From NCBI RefSeq assembly GCF_013377295.1, contig NZ_CP016180.1, forward strand, positions 1,488,001 to 1,552,000: DNA of 64,000 nucleotides, given 5' to 3'. This document shows positions 36,311 through 46,467 of the stretch, piece by piece (within the stretch, counting starts at the first letter, position 1; each line of letters begins with the position of its first letter). The notes below the pieces were generated by a model. It did no database searches and was not told the DNA's origin. It saw nothing but the letters and a program-made list of their open reading frames with translations. A program made the position numbers and the translations under genes. The DNA is from Pasteurella skyensis (lineage in GTDB: Bacteria > Pseudomonadota > Gammaproteobacteria > Enterobacterales > Pasteurellaceae).

Positions 36311-36474
36311 TCCAGCCACGACTCTCTATGAAAATTAAAAAATTACCCAAGATTATATAATAATATTGCTCAAAACTTAACAAAAGAAACTCTTTTTACA
36401 ACCTTTATTTCAATAATAATCGCACCAAAACGTAAATGTTGTAATACTCTTTTTGTTTTTTATGAAAAGAAAAA

Positions 36475-36507
36475 GCCCTCTTCTCTGTATACCATCGAGA
36501 AGAAGGC
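36475..36507 (-). terminator. Terminator after dppC
   Basis: On the minus strand GCCTTCTTCTC pairs with a GAGAAGAGGGC-type arm around GATGGTATAC and is followed by TTTTTCTTTTC. It ends the dppABC unit, with no dppD or dppF before it. Confidence 0.85.
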
Positions 36508-36526
36508 AAAATATGAAGAGAAATGG

Positions 36527-37420
36527 TTATTTTAATCGAGGATCCAAGGCATCTCGCAAGCCATCTCCCATAAGGTTAAAAGCCAATACCAGTAATAAAA
36601 TTGCCACACCCGGAATAGTTACCAACCAGTTCGCTGATTGCATAAAGCCTCGAGACTCTGCCAACATTGTACCTAATTCTGGAGTTGGTGGCTGAGCCCC
36701 AATACCTAAAAAGCCCAGTGCGGCAAGCTCCAAAATCGCATTAGAAATACCCATTGTCATTTGAACAATAAGTGGAGCAAGACAGTTTGGTAGAATAATA
36801 ATAAACATTAAACGGAATATACTCACACCAGTTACTTGAGAAGCGGTTACATAATCTCGTGTTTTTTCACTCATTACAGATGCTCTGGCTAAGCGTACAT
36901 AACTCGGTATTGAGACAATTGCAATGGCAATTGCGGCATTAAAGAGTGATGGTCCTAAAATTGTTACCACCCCAATGGTTAGCAATAAGCTAGGAATTGC
37001 CAGCATTATATCCACTAATCGCATAATTACTGCATCAAGCAAACCACCATAAAACCCTGCCAATAATCCAAAAAGCACGCCTAATAAACAGGATAAAACG
37101 ACAATAAATAAACCAATAAATACGGACAATCTTGCACCATAAATGATACGAGATAACATATCTCGCCCAATATCATCAGTACCTAAGATATAAGTCCAAT
37201 CTCCTCCTTCAAAAAAGGCGGGCGGTAACAATAATGCACTACGATTTTGCTCAATAGGATCAAAAGGAGCAACAAAATGAGCAAATACACAAATAAGAAA
37301 AACGAAAGCAATAAAGTAAAATCCTATTACTGCTCCTCTATTTTTTCGAAAATTAATCCAAAACTCACTTAAGAGGGATTTTGCTGGAGGAAGCGTGTTA
37401 TCAATAACTGTACTAGACAT
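36527..37420 (-). CDS. dppC: Dipeptide ABC transporter permease DppC
   Basis: Inner-membrane permease of a dipeptide (and possibly haem) importer. The 297 residues have an N-terminal OppC-type region with one helix (about 35-55), then the binding-protein-dependent permease domain with LGTDDIGRDMLSRIIYGAR and the EAA loop ASQVTGVSIFRLMFIIILPN. The C-terminus ends NLMGDGLRDALDPR, as in DppC. It starts 15 bases after dppB. The matching ATPases DppD and DppF do not follow. Confidence 0.93.
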   Translation of the reverse strand: MSSTVIDNTLPPAKSLLSEFWINFRKNRGAVIGFYFIAFVFLICVFAHFVAPFDPIEQNRSALLLPPAFFEGGDWTYILGTDDIGRDMLSRIIYGARLSVFIGLFIVVLSCLLGVLFGLLAGFYGGLLDAVIMRLVDIMLAIPSLLLTIGVVTILGPSLFNAAIAIAIVSIPSYVRLARASVMSEKTRDYVTASQVTGVSIFRLMFIIILPNCLAPLIVQMTMGISNAILELAALGFLGIGAQPPTPELGTMLAESRGFMQSANWLVTIPGVAILLLVLAFNLMGDGLRDALDPRLK

Positions 37421-37435
37421 TTTTTCTCCCTAAAA

Positions 37436-38440
37436 TTAACTATGACGGATACGAGGATTAACCACGCCATATAATAAATCAACCATCAAATTCACAAAAA
37501 CAATTACCATTGCAATAATTAATACTGAACCTTGTAACACAGGGTAATCGCGAGAGTTAATGGCATCAATTACCCATTTTCCAATACCTGGCCACGAAAA
37601 AATATTTTCAGTTAACACAGCTCCAGATAATAGCTGTCCAACAATTAATCCAACTACTGTGATAATAGGAATTAACGCATTACGTAATGCGTGGTTGATG
37701 ATAATACGAGATTGCGTCAGCCCTTTCGCTTTTGCAGTACGAATATAATCTTGACTTAATACTTCCAACATTGATGAGCGAGTCATCCGAGTAACTACCG
37801 CTAGTGGGATAGTTCCAAGTACAATTGAAGGTAAAATCAAAGATTTAATCGCAGCAAAAAATGCCCCTTCTTCATCAGAATTCCACGTGTCAATTAACAT
37901 AAATCCTGTATCTGTATCAATCCAATACTCTGCAGGTAATCGCCCTGATGCCGGCAAATCAAGAGGAATAGAAATATATAAAATTAAAATCAATCCCCAC
38001 CAAAAAATTGGCATCGAATAACCTGTTAATGAAAGTGAACTAATTAAATGAGACCACCACGAATCTTTTTTAACTGCAGCAATAACACCTAAAATAATTC
38101 CACCAATTAATGACCACAATAACGCAAAAAATGCTAATTCAACAGTTGCAGGAAAGAGGGTAAAAAATTCTTTTAAAACAGGTTCATTATTTCTAAATGA
38201 ATTACCTAAGTCTCCCTGAAAAATACCTTTTAAATAATTAAAATATTGTTGAGGCAATGAAAGGTCTAACCCAAGTTGATGCATCATTTGAGCATGAACT
38301 TCAGGACTCAGCCCTCGCTCTCCCATTCTAATTTCAATCGGGTCACCTGGAATTAAATGCACTAAAGCAAAAGTAATCAATGTTATTGCAAAAAAAGTAG
38401 GAATAACAGAAAGTAAGCGTTTTAAAATAAACTTTAACAT
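37436..38440 (-). CDS. dppB: Dipeptide ABC transporter permease DppB
   Basis: Partner permease of DppC. The 334 residues begin MLKFILKRLLSVIPTFF and have the OppB-type N-terminus, HLIPGDPIEIRMGERG, and the EAA loop TAKAKGLTQSRIIINHALRNALIP. Length matches E. coli DppB (339). An uptake-signal hairpin separates it from dppA and may lower its expression relative to the binding protein. Confidence 0.94.
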   Translation of the reverse strand: MLKFILKRLLSVIPTFFAITLITFALVHLIPGDPIEIRMGERGLSPEVHAQMMHQLGLDLSLPQQYFNYLKGIFQGDLGNSFRNNEPVLKEFFTLFPATVELAFFALLWSLIGGIILGVIAAVKKDSWWSHLISSLSLTGYSMPIFWWGLILILYISIPLDLPASGRLPAEYWIDTDTGFMLIDTWNSDEEGAFFAAIKSLILPSIVLGTIPLAVVTRMTRSSMLEVLSQDYIRTAKAKGLTQSRIIINHALRNALIPIITVVGLIVGQLLSGAVLTENIFSWPGIGKWVIDAINSRDYPVLQGSVLIIAMVIVFVNLMVDLLYGVVNPRIRHS

Positions 38441-38473
38441 TTATATTTTCTCAACTTAAATTAAATAAAAATG

Positions 38474-38527
38474 AAGCGGTAAGATTATAATCGATTTTTG
38501 CAAATTTTATATAAAATCTTACCGCTT
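38474..38527. repeat. Inverted uptake-signal pair between dppA and dppB
   Basis: AAGCGGTAAGATT (38474 on) pairs with AATCTTACCGCTT (ending 38527) around GATTTTTGCAAATTTTAT. It lies within an apparent operon. Confidence 0.75.
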
Positions 38528-38546
38528 GAATAACAAGATTCAATAA

Positions 38547-40139
38547 CTATTTTAAATCAACATTATAAAAATCGTGTAATCCAAATGGACTCACAACATA
38601 ACCTGTTACTTCTTTACGCACAGGGAAATACGTTGTTGAATGTGCAATAGTTAACCAAGGTGCTTGATCTTTAAATACTTGCTGTGCTTTTTTATAAAGT
38701 GCAGTACGCTCTGCTGGATCTGTTTTTTGAACAGCAGAAAGTACTAAATCATCAAATTCTTTATTACAGAATTTTGCATAATTAGACCCTTTTTCTTTTG
38801 CAGAACAACTTAATAGTGTATTTAAGAAGTTATCTGGATCTCCATTATCACCTGTCCAACCCATTAAGCCCGTTTGGTGATCACCTTGACGCATACGTTT
38901 TAAGTATTCACCCCACTCATAGCTGACAATTTTGGCATTCACACCCACGTTTTTCCAATCTTCTTGAATAATCTCCGCCATACGACGAGCATTCGGGTTA
39001 TATGGACGAGACACTGGCATTGCCCATAGTTCAACATCAAAACCATCTTTAAAGCCAGCTTCTTTTAACAACTCTTTTGCTTTCTGTGGATTATATTCAT
39101 AATCTTTAACATCATCGTTATAACTCCACATTGTTGGCGGAATAGCATTTTTCGCTGCTTGCCCTGCACCTTGATACACAGACTCAATAATGGCCGCTTT
39201 ATTAACAGCATAGCTTAATGCTTTACGTACTTTTAAATTATCAAAAGGTTTTTTCTCAGTATTAAAGGCAAGATAACCAATATTTAATCCTGGTTTTGAA
39301 AGTAAGGTTATTTTTGGATCTGCTTTCAATTTTTCAATATCTGCTGGATTTGGATAAGGAGCTGCGTGACACTCACCCTTAGTTAGTTTAGCATCACGAA
39401 CAGAAGCATCAGGGGTAATTGAAAAGACTAAGCGATCAATTTTAGCCTTACCTTTCCAGTAATCTTTAAAAGCAACATAGCGTAAATTTGAATCTTTTTG
39501 GTAAGAAACAAATTTAAATGGCCCTGTTCCAATTGGTTGTGTATCCACCTCTTCTGGCATCCCTGCTTTTAGCATTTTATCCGCATATTCTTTTGAAAAA
39601 ATAGAGGCAAAATCCATACCTAAATTAGCCAAGAAAGGCGCATTCGGTACTTTTAGACTAAATTTAACAGTGTAATCATCAACTTTTTCAACTTTATCAA
39701 TGATATTTGCCATATCCATTCCCACAAAATACTCATAGCTACCACCAGATACTTTATTATAAGGGTGATTTGGATCTAATTGACGATTAAAAGAGAATAA
39801 AACATCATCTGCGTTTAAATCACGAGAAGGTTTAAAATTCTTATTACTGTGGAATTTTACCCCTTTACGCAGGTGAAAAACATAAGTTTTACCATCATCA
39901 GATACATCCCATTTTTCCGCTAAAGACGGAATAACTTTGGTAGTGCCTGCTTCAAAGGTTGTTAAGCGGTTATAAATTGTTCGACTTGCTGCATCTAACG
40001 ATGCGCCATCAGTCGCCAACTGAGGACTTAAAAAAGAAGGCGATGCTTCTAAGCAATAAACGAAAGTTTTAGGGGCAGCAAAAGCAGTAGTAGATGCTAA
40101 TGCCAGTGTGATTAAAGAGAATTTAGTGATCTTTCTCAT
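38547..40139 (-). CDS. dppA: Periplasmic dipeptide-binding protein DppA
   Basis: Substrate-binding protein for dipeptide uptake; homologues in Haemophilus also bind haem or glutathione (HbpA). The 530 residues have a signal peptide cleaved near AFAAPKT. The sequence follows E. coli DppA very closely, including LAEKWDVSDDGKTYVFHLRKGV, KVSGGSYEYF, IPPTMW, RPYNPNARRMAE and GWTGDNGDPDNF. The high similarity in ligand-site segments argues for a true dipeptide binder. Confidence 0.95.
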   Translation of the reverse strand: MRKITKFSLITLALASTTAFAAPKTFVYCLEASPSFLSPQLATDGASLDAASRTIYNRLTTFEAGTTKVIPSLAEKWDVSDDGKTYVFHLRKGVKFHSNKNFKPSRDLNADDVLFSFNRQLDPNHPYNKVSGGSYEYFVGMDMANIIDKVEKVDDYTVKFSLKVPNAPFLANLGMDFASIFSKEYADKMLKAGMPEEVDTQPIGTGPFKFVSYQKDSNLRYVAFKDYWKGKAKIDRLVFSITPDASVRDAKLTKGECHAAPYPNPADIEKLKADPKITLLSKPGLNIGYLAFNTEKKPFDNLKVRKALSYAVNKAAIIESVYQGAGQAAKNAIPPTMWSYNDDVKDYEYNPQKAKELLKEAGFKDGFDVELWAMPVSRPYNPNARRMAEIIQEDWKNVGVNAKIVSYEWGEYLKRMRQGDHQTGLMGWTGDNGDPDNFLNTLLSCSAKEKGSNYAKFCNKEFDDLVLSAVQKTDPAERTALYKKAQQVFKDQAPWLTIAHSTTYFPVRKEVTGYVVSPFGLHDFYNVDLK

Positions 40140-40313
40140 AGAGTGTTACTCCTATTGTGTGTGTTTTTTGTGTTTGGGTTGTTCCTAATTTAAACGCTCA
40201 TTATGTCGTTTTTTATAATTATCAGTCTAAGACTATACAAGTTTTTATAGGAACTTCAATATTTTTTTGACAAAAAAACAAAAAAAATGACAAAAATATA
40301 ACAATCTAAAAAA

Positions 40314-40344
40314 ATAAAGGTAACTCAAATAGAATTACCTTTAT
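40314..40344 (-). terminator. Terminator after murA
   Basis: ATAAAGGTAA pairs with TTACCTTTAT around CTCAAATAGAA. On the minus strand a T-rich run (TTTTTTTAG) follows. Confidence 0.75.
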
Positions 40345-40373
40345 TATATTTATTCACGTTTGAAATTTTATAA

Positions 40374-41672
<1,299 letters not shown>

Positions 41673-41702
41673 TTAGATCAATCTTACCGCTTACAGGTAC
41701 AA

Positions 41703-41960
41703 TTAACTCGGCATATTAAGCAATTTTTCTTTTTTCCACTGCTCTGTTGTAAATGTTTTAATGGTTAATGCATGAATTGTATTTGTTGCAAAAAGATCCG
41801 CAAGCGGTGCATAAATCATTTGCTGTTGCTTCACTTTTGATAATGATGCAAAAGAATCACTCACTGCAATCACGCCAAAATGAGAACCATCTCCCTGAAC
41901 ATAAACTTCATCAAGCTCTAAAGCACTATTCAACATCTCTTCAATTTTCTTTAATTCCAT
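41703..41960 (-). CDS. ibaG: BolA-family protein IbaG
   Basis: Small BolA/IbaG protein that acts with monothiol glutaredoxin in iron-sulfur trafficking and acid response. The 85 residues have the conserved DGSHFGVIAVSDSF segment with His27, and MIYAPLADL near residues 48-56. Its place between mlaB and murA matches enterics, where it was called YrbA. An uptake-signal tract lies between it and murA. Confidence 0.92.
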   Translation of the reverse strand: MELKKIEEMLNSALELDEVYVQGDGSHFGVIAVSDSFASLSKVKQQQMIYAPLADLFATNTIHALTIKTFTTEQWKKEKLLNMPS

Positions 41961-41985
41961 AATTATTTCCCACTTAATTATTCAG

Positions 41986-42312
41986 TTATTCTGTAAATTG
42001 ATCAAGCCACTCTTGTAAATCAAAAAGTTGTGCGAGATCGAAAATACTATCAGGCACATTTATTACTCGATTTACATTTGTTTTACTGTAAAAATGAAGT
42101 AACTCAATCAATAATGTCAATCCTGCAGAATCTATAGCACTAATTTTCCCAAGATCCCAATAGATAGATTGTTCAGATGTCAAGGTTAAAAAAGAAGCAC
42201 GTTGCTCCCAAATAGGGGACAACGTGTCTCTGATTAAATTACCTGACAATACAACAGTTAAACTATCACTATCTTGCTGGATATTCCAACGTAATGGTTT
42301 TGGTAATTTCAT
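41986..42312 (-). CDS. mlaB: MlaB, STAS-domain subunit of the Mla lipid transporter
   Basis: Cytoplasmic STAS protein that supports the MlaF ATPase in retrograde phospholipid transport. The 108 residues show a STAS core with IYWDLGKISAIDSAGLTLLIELL, including the usual DSAG. The start at 42312 (MKLPKPLRW) is next to GGGAG; a GTG at 42321 overlaps the mlaC stop and is an alternative. Last mla gene before ibaG. Confidence 0.88.
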   Translation of the reverse strand: MKLPKPLRWNIQQDSDSLTVVLSGNLIRDTLSPIWEQRASFLTLTSEQSIYWDLGKISAIDSAGLTLLIELLHFYSKTNVNRVINVPDSIFDLAQLFDLQEWLDQFTE

Positions 42313-42320
42313 AACTCCCA

Positions 42321-42959
42321 CTATTTACTTAGTGTAATAGGCTTTTGAGTAGATTTAGAAATTCGTTGAATTAATGCATCAATACCATTTTTACGTAAAA
42401 TCCCACTCCATTCATTCTGCTTAGTTGCAACCATACTTACCCCTTCTGCAGACATATCATAAGCTTGCCACTCGCCTGTTTTACTATTTTTACGCCATTT
42501 AAAATCTAATTTAATAGGTTCATTATTATTAGAAGCTAAAATATTAACTCGAATGCTCACCACCACTTTATTCTCAACTGATTTAGGCTTTTCGATTTCT
42601 ATTTTTTGATTCGTATATTGTGTCAATACTTGAGCATAAGATTGCTCAATAAACTGTCCGAAGACGTCAAAAAAATCATTGCGTTGCTGCGCATTTGCTT
42701 TTTTTAAATATTTTCCTAACACCAATAAACCTGCATATTTCACATGAACATAAGGTATTAAATCATTACGCACTATGGTGCGTAAATAATTAGGATCCGC
42801 GTTGATTTTATCCTGATTCGCTTTTATATCACTAAAAAGTTTATCCGCTGTTTCCTGCATTAATACATAAGGACTTGTATTTGCAGATACCTGTGTAGAA
42901 AATAGTGTTGATAATGCAATAATGCCTGTAAAAACTATTTTCTTAAATGCTTTTATCAT
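42321..42959 (-). CDS. mlaC: MlaC, periplasmic phospholipid carrier
   Basis: Shuttles phospholipid between the outer-membrane MlaA complex and MlaFEDB. The 212 residues have a signal peptide (cleavage near VSANTS) and the Tol_Tol_Ttg2 fold, with NQDKINADPNYLRTIVRNDLIPYVH, and KNSKTGEWQAYDMSAEGVS near the C-terminus. The order mlaF-E-D-C-B is as in E. coli. Confidence 0.94.
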   Translation of the reverse strand: MIKAFKKIVFTGIIALSTLFSTQVSANTSPYVLMQETADKLFSDIKANQDKINADPNYLRTIVRNDLIPYVHVKYAGLLVLGKYLKKANAQQRNDFFDVFGQFIEQSYAQVLTQYTNQKIEIEKPKSVENKVVVSIRVNILASNNNEPIKLDFKWRKNSKTGEWQAYDMSAEGVSMVATKQNEWSGILRKNGIDALIQRISKSTQKPITLSK

Positions 42960-42999
42960 ATTATGACCTCCGAGTTAAAATAAATAGCTATTTATATAG

Positions 43000-43503
43000 T
43001 TATTCTGTGATAGTGTCCGTTTTTGAACTCTGTTCTTTTTTATCGCCGTATAAGAACTGACCAATCAAATCTTCTAATACCATTGCCGAGTTAGTATCAA
43101 AGAAAGTATCGCCTTCTTTTAACATACTTGTTTCGCCTTCAAGTACAAAACCGATATTTAGTGCAATATATTGTTCACCCAGTAACCCTGCTGTTTTAAT
43201 GGACAGTGAACTTGTATCAGGAATAGTATTAAATTTTTCATTTACTGCTAATGTTACTTTTGGTGTGTAATTATCTGCATCTAAACTAATATCCGAAACA
43301 CGTCCAATCACGACGCCACCGACTTTAACAGGTGCTCGTACTTTTAGTCCGCCAATATTATCAAAAGTTGCATAAAGGGTATAAGTTTTTTCCGACGAGA
43401 ATCCTTGTACGTTCGCAACACGTAAACTTAAAAACATTAAAGCTGCAAGTCCTATGAGTACAAATAATCCTACCCAAAACTCATATTTTAACGATTGTCT
43501 CAT
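43000..43503 (-). CDS. mlaD: MlaD, MCE-domain subunit
   Basis: Inner-membrane MCE protein that forms the hexameric ring of the MlaFEDB complex. The 167 residues have one membrane helix (about 10-28), then a single MCE domain with TLYATFDNIGGLKVRAPVKVGGVVIG and the GLLGEQYIALNIG pore-loop strand. Followed by mlaC after 40 bases. Confidence 0.95.
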   Translation of the reverse strand: MRQSLKYEFWVGLFVLIGLAALMFLSLRVANVQGFSSEKTYTLYATFDNIGGLKVRAPVKVGGVVIGRVSDISLDADNYTPKVTLAVNEKFNTIPDTSSLSIKTAGLLGEQYIALNIGFVLEGETSMLKEGDTFFDTNSAMVLEDLIGQFLYGDKKEQSSKTDTITE

Positions 43504-43522
43504 TTTATTTTCCTTTTAAAAT

Positions 43523-44299
43523 TTAACCACCAAACATAATAGCAGTTAAGATAAAATCTAATCCTAATACTACTAAAGAAGCATTAACAACAGTTTTTGT
43601 TGTTGCCTGACTAATTCCTTCTGAGGTAGGCAATGCATTATAACCATTAAACAGTGCAATCCATACCACCGCAAAAGCAAAAAACACACTTTTAATTGAA
43701 CCATCAAAAAGATCAGTTAAAGTAACACTGTTTTGCATCACTGACCAAAAACTTCCTGAATCAACTCCTTTCCAATCCACACCAACGAGTGAACCACCCC
43801 AAATACCAATTGCAGTAAAAATAACGGCTAAAATTGGCATTGAAATAACACCTGCCCAAAAACGAGGGGCAATAACTCGTCTTAAAGGATCAATAGCCAT
43901 CATTTCAAGACTAGAAAGTTGTTCTGTCGCTTTCATTAAACCTATTTCAGCGGTTAAAGCAGAACCTGCCCGTCCAGCAAATAATAGCGCTGTGACAACA
44001 GGTCCCAATTCTCTTAATAGGGAAAGAGAGACTAATTGCCCCAAACTTGTTTCAGCAGAAAAATCAACTAAAACAACATATCCCTGTAGCCCAAGTACCA
44101 TACCGATAAATAAGCCTGATAGCATAATAATCAATAATGATTGTACACCCAAGACATACAGATGTTTAATCACTAAAGGGGCATTCTTTTTAAATTGTGG
44201 TTTACCTACCAAAGCGCCCCAGAGCATTAAATTGGAACGTCCAAATTCACGAATAAACTTAATAAGGGAAGCACCAAACAATGAAATCAATTTAATCAT
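43523..44299 (-). CDS. mlaE: MlaE, permease subunit
   Basis: Membrane subunit of MlaFEDB. The 258 residues from ATG 44299 are preceded by GGAGGAG at good spacing and overlap the mlaF stop by 8 bases; an upstream ATG at 44317 would put the ribosome site inside the gene. Family features: [55 protein letters not shown] and four later helices. Confidence 0.95.
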   Translation of the reverse strand: MIKLISLFGASLIKFIREFGRSNLMLWGALVGKPQFKKNAPLVIKHLYVLGVQSLLIIMLSGLFIGMVLGLQGYVVLVDFSAETSLGQLVSLSLLRELGPVVTALLFAGRAGSALTAEIGLMKATEQLSSLEMMAIDPLRRVIAPRFWAGVISMPILAVIFTAIGIWGGSLVGVDWKGVDSGSFWSVMQNSVTLTDLFDGSIKSVFFAFAVVWIALFNGYNALPTSEGISQATTKTVVNASLVVLGLDFILTAIMFGG

Positions 44300-45098
44300 T
44301 GAACAACTCCTCCGCATAATCTAAATTTGTTGGGTAATGAAAATGAACGGGACCATCAGCCTCTCCAGATAAAAATTGTACAACTCGAGGATCTTTACTT
44401 TCCACCAGCGCTTTCGGAGAACCTTCCGCAATCACCTTTTTATCTGCTACGATATAGGCATAATCCGCAATACTTAATACTTCATTAACATCGTGCGATA
44501 CCACAATCGAGGTTAATTTTAACACTTGATTTAATTTTTTTATTAACTCAACAATAACACCCATACTGATAGGATCCTGTCCTGCAAAAGGCTCATCATA
44601 CATAATAAGCTCAGGATCTAAGGCAATAGCACGAGCAAGTGCTGCTCGACGAGCCATACCACCAGATAACTCCGATGGCATTAAGTAAGCCGCTCCTCGT
44701 AAACCCACAGCTTCAAGTTTCATTAATACCATTTTTCGAATCAATTCTTCTGGTAGCTGTGTATGCTCTCTGATAGGGTAAGCAACATTGTCAAAGGTCG
44801 ATAAATCAGTAAACAAAGCCCCTGACTGGAATAACATTCCCATTCTCTGACGAATTTTATACAAGGTTTTATTATTTGCCTTACACACATCTTCACCATC
44901 AAAAAGAATTTCACCCATTTCAGGTTGCAACTGACCCCCAATAAGCCGAAGTAAAGTTGTTTTACCAATACCAGAAGGACCCATAATTGCGGTTATTTTT
45001 CCTGCTTGCACTTGAAGGTTGAGGTTATCATAAATAATACGATTACCTCGCTTAAAGGTAAGATTTCTAACCTCAATTAAATTTTTAGTCTCTTGCAT
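44292..45098 (-). CDS. mlaF: MlaF, ATPase subunit
   Basis: ATP-binding subunit driving phospholipid transport. In the 268 residues Walker [10 protein letters not shown], signature LSGGMARR, Walker [15 protein letters not shown] and the H-loop VSHD are intact. The [13 protein letters not shown] form is typical of MlaF. First gene of mlaFEDCB-ibaG-murA; its stop overlaps mlaE. Confidence 0.96.
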   Translation of the reverse strand: MQETKNLIEVRNLTFKRGNRIIYDNLNLQVQAGKITAIMGPSGIGKTTLLRLIGGQLQPEMGEILFDGEDVCKANNKTLYKIRQRMGMLFQSGALFTDLSTFDNVAYPIREHTQLPEELIRKMVLMKLEAVGLRGAAYLMPSELSGGMARRAALARAIALDPELIMYDEPFAGQDPISMGVIVELIKKLNQVLKLTSIVVSHDVNEVLSIADYAYIVADKKVIAEGSPKALVESKDPRVVQFLSGEADGPVHFHYPTNLDYAEELFND

Positions 45099-45149
45099 TA
45101 TATTCTTTAGTTAAACTGTTATATAAGGATAATATAAAAGAATTGTACA

Positions 45150-45782
45150 TCATTTTTTTAGAAAAGGGTTACTTTGTTTTTCTTTACCTATTGTCGTATA
45201 AGCACCGTGACCAGGAATAACAATAAAATCATCTTCTAAATCAAACATTTTTGTTCTAATTGTATTGAGTAATTGTTCAAGGTTACCCATATATAAATCA
45301 GTTCGACCAATGCTATTTTGAAACAGCACATCACCACTGAAAACAATTTTATTTTCAAAATCAAAGAAACCGATATGTCCCGGTGCGTGTCCCGGTAAAT
45401 GGCGAATATCAAATTTGAGCTCACCAAACTCAACTACATCACCTTCATTCAACCAATGATCGGGCAAAAAACCTTCAACTCTAGGAAAGCCATAATCTTC
45501 AGTAATTTGTCCTAATTGCTCAAAAAGAGGCTGATCTGCTTGTTGTGAACCATAAATTTCCACACCAAAATGCTGACGAAGTTGATCTGCTGCCATAATA
45601 TGATCAAGGTGTGCATGAGTAATTAAGATTTGAGTTAAATTTAACTGGTTTTGCTCAATATACTGAATTAAATACTCTCCATCATCACCAGGATCAACAA
45701 TAGCTGCATTCTTCTGGTTATCCCAAATTACAGAACAATTTTGTTGAAAGGCTCCAACAGGAATAATTTGCAAATTAAACAT
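45150..45782 (-). CDS. gloC: Metallo-beta-lactamase-fold hydroxyacylglutathione hydrolase (YcbL/GloC type)
   Basis: Type II glyoxalase-like enzyme that hydrolyses S-lactoylglutathione. The 210 residues from ATG 45782 (MFNLQIIPV aligns with E. coli YcbL). Metal site THAHLDH, then HLPGHAPGHIGF, SGDVLF and PGHGAYTT. An uptake signal lies just before the start, overlapping the mepK stop region. It belongs to the ldtD-mepK-gloC run shared with E. coli (ycbB-ycbK-ycbL). Confidence 0.93.
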   Translation of the reverse strand: MFNLQIIPVGAFQQNCSVIWDNQKNAAIVDPGDDGEYLIQYIEQNQLNLTQILITHAHLDHIMAADQLRQHFGVEIYGSQQADQPLFEQLGQITEDYGFPRVEGFLPDHWLNEGDVVEFGELKFDIRHLPGHAPGHIGFFDFENKIVFSGDVLFQNSIGRTDLYMGNLEQLLNTIRTKMFDLEDDFIVIPGHGAYTTIGKEKQSNPFLKK

Positions 45783-45795
45783 AAAATGTGACCGC

Positions 45796-46356
45796 TTATC
45801 TACCACGCCAAGTGCGTACAGGACCTGTATCTATATGGACAAAATTACTACGAGGATAATAACCTACTCCGCCATTATGCAAACTTAATGCAGCCTTATA
45901 CAAACTAGACAATGGTACTCCCGTTACCCTTAAATCAATGGCTTGCCCTTTAATATGATAACTTTTTTTAGCAACACCACGACTACGACGACGCATTTTC
46001 GCATTTGTTTTAGCAGTACGATATCCACAAATAATTTTAACCTCTGCATTTTGCAAAGCTAATTTTTTTTGAATTTGATCAATTTTCAAAAATAATCTGG
46101 GATCCATATTCGTCATTCTATTTGTTCTACGATCTCGCAGAATATAATTAAGTTTATGTAACTCTGCATCAATAAAATGCTTTCCATTATGAAATTTGGA
46201 AACAAGACGTTCATTCGTATTGATATTATGGAAACGAAGAGAAAGTGGTTTTTTGGTTGATAAATGAGCCCTTACTGTTGTAGGAAGTAGGCTTGTACCT
46301 AATACAATTCCCCCAAGGGAAAGCCAACGGCGACGGTTCTTATCAATTTGTTCCAC
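45796..46356 (-). CDS. mepK: Murein DD-endopeptidase MepK (YcbK, DUF882)
   Basis: Periplasmic peptidase acting on peptidoglycan crosslinks, including the 3-3 links that Ldt enzymes make. The 186 residues have a twin-arginine-type signal (RRRWLSLGG, cleavage near VRAHL). The zinc site of this peptidase M15-like family is visible as HIKGQAIDLR and VHIDTGPVRTW. Located between ldtD and gloC, as in E. coli. Confidence 0.93.
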   Translation of the reverse strand: MEQIDKNRRRWLSLGGIVLGTSLLPTTVRAHLSTKKPLSLRFHNINTNERLVSKFHNGKHFIDAELHKLNYILRDRRTNRMTNMDPRLFLKIDQIQKKLALQNAEVKIICGYRTAKTNAKMRRRSRGVAKKSYHIKGQAIDLRVTGVPLSSLYKAALSLHNGGVGYYPRSNFVHIDTGPVRTWRGR

Positions 46357-46467
46357 AAGTTCTCCTTTTTATATAATTATAGTCATGTGCTTTAGTGTAT
46401 CAAAAATAAATAAAGTTCCAAAATTTATTGAAACTTTATTTATAGTCATTAAATTATAATCAATTGA

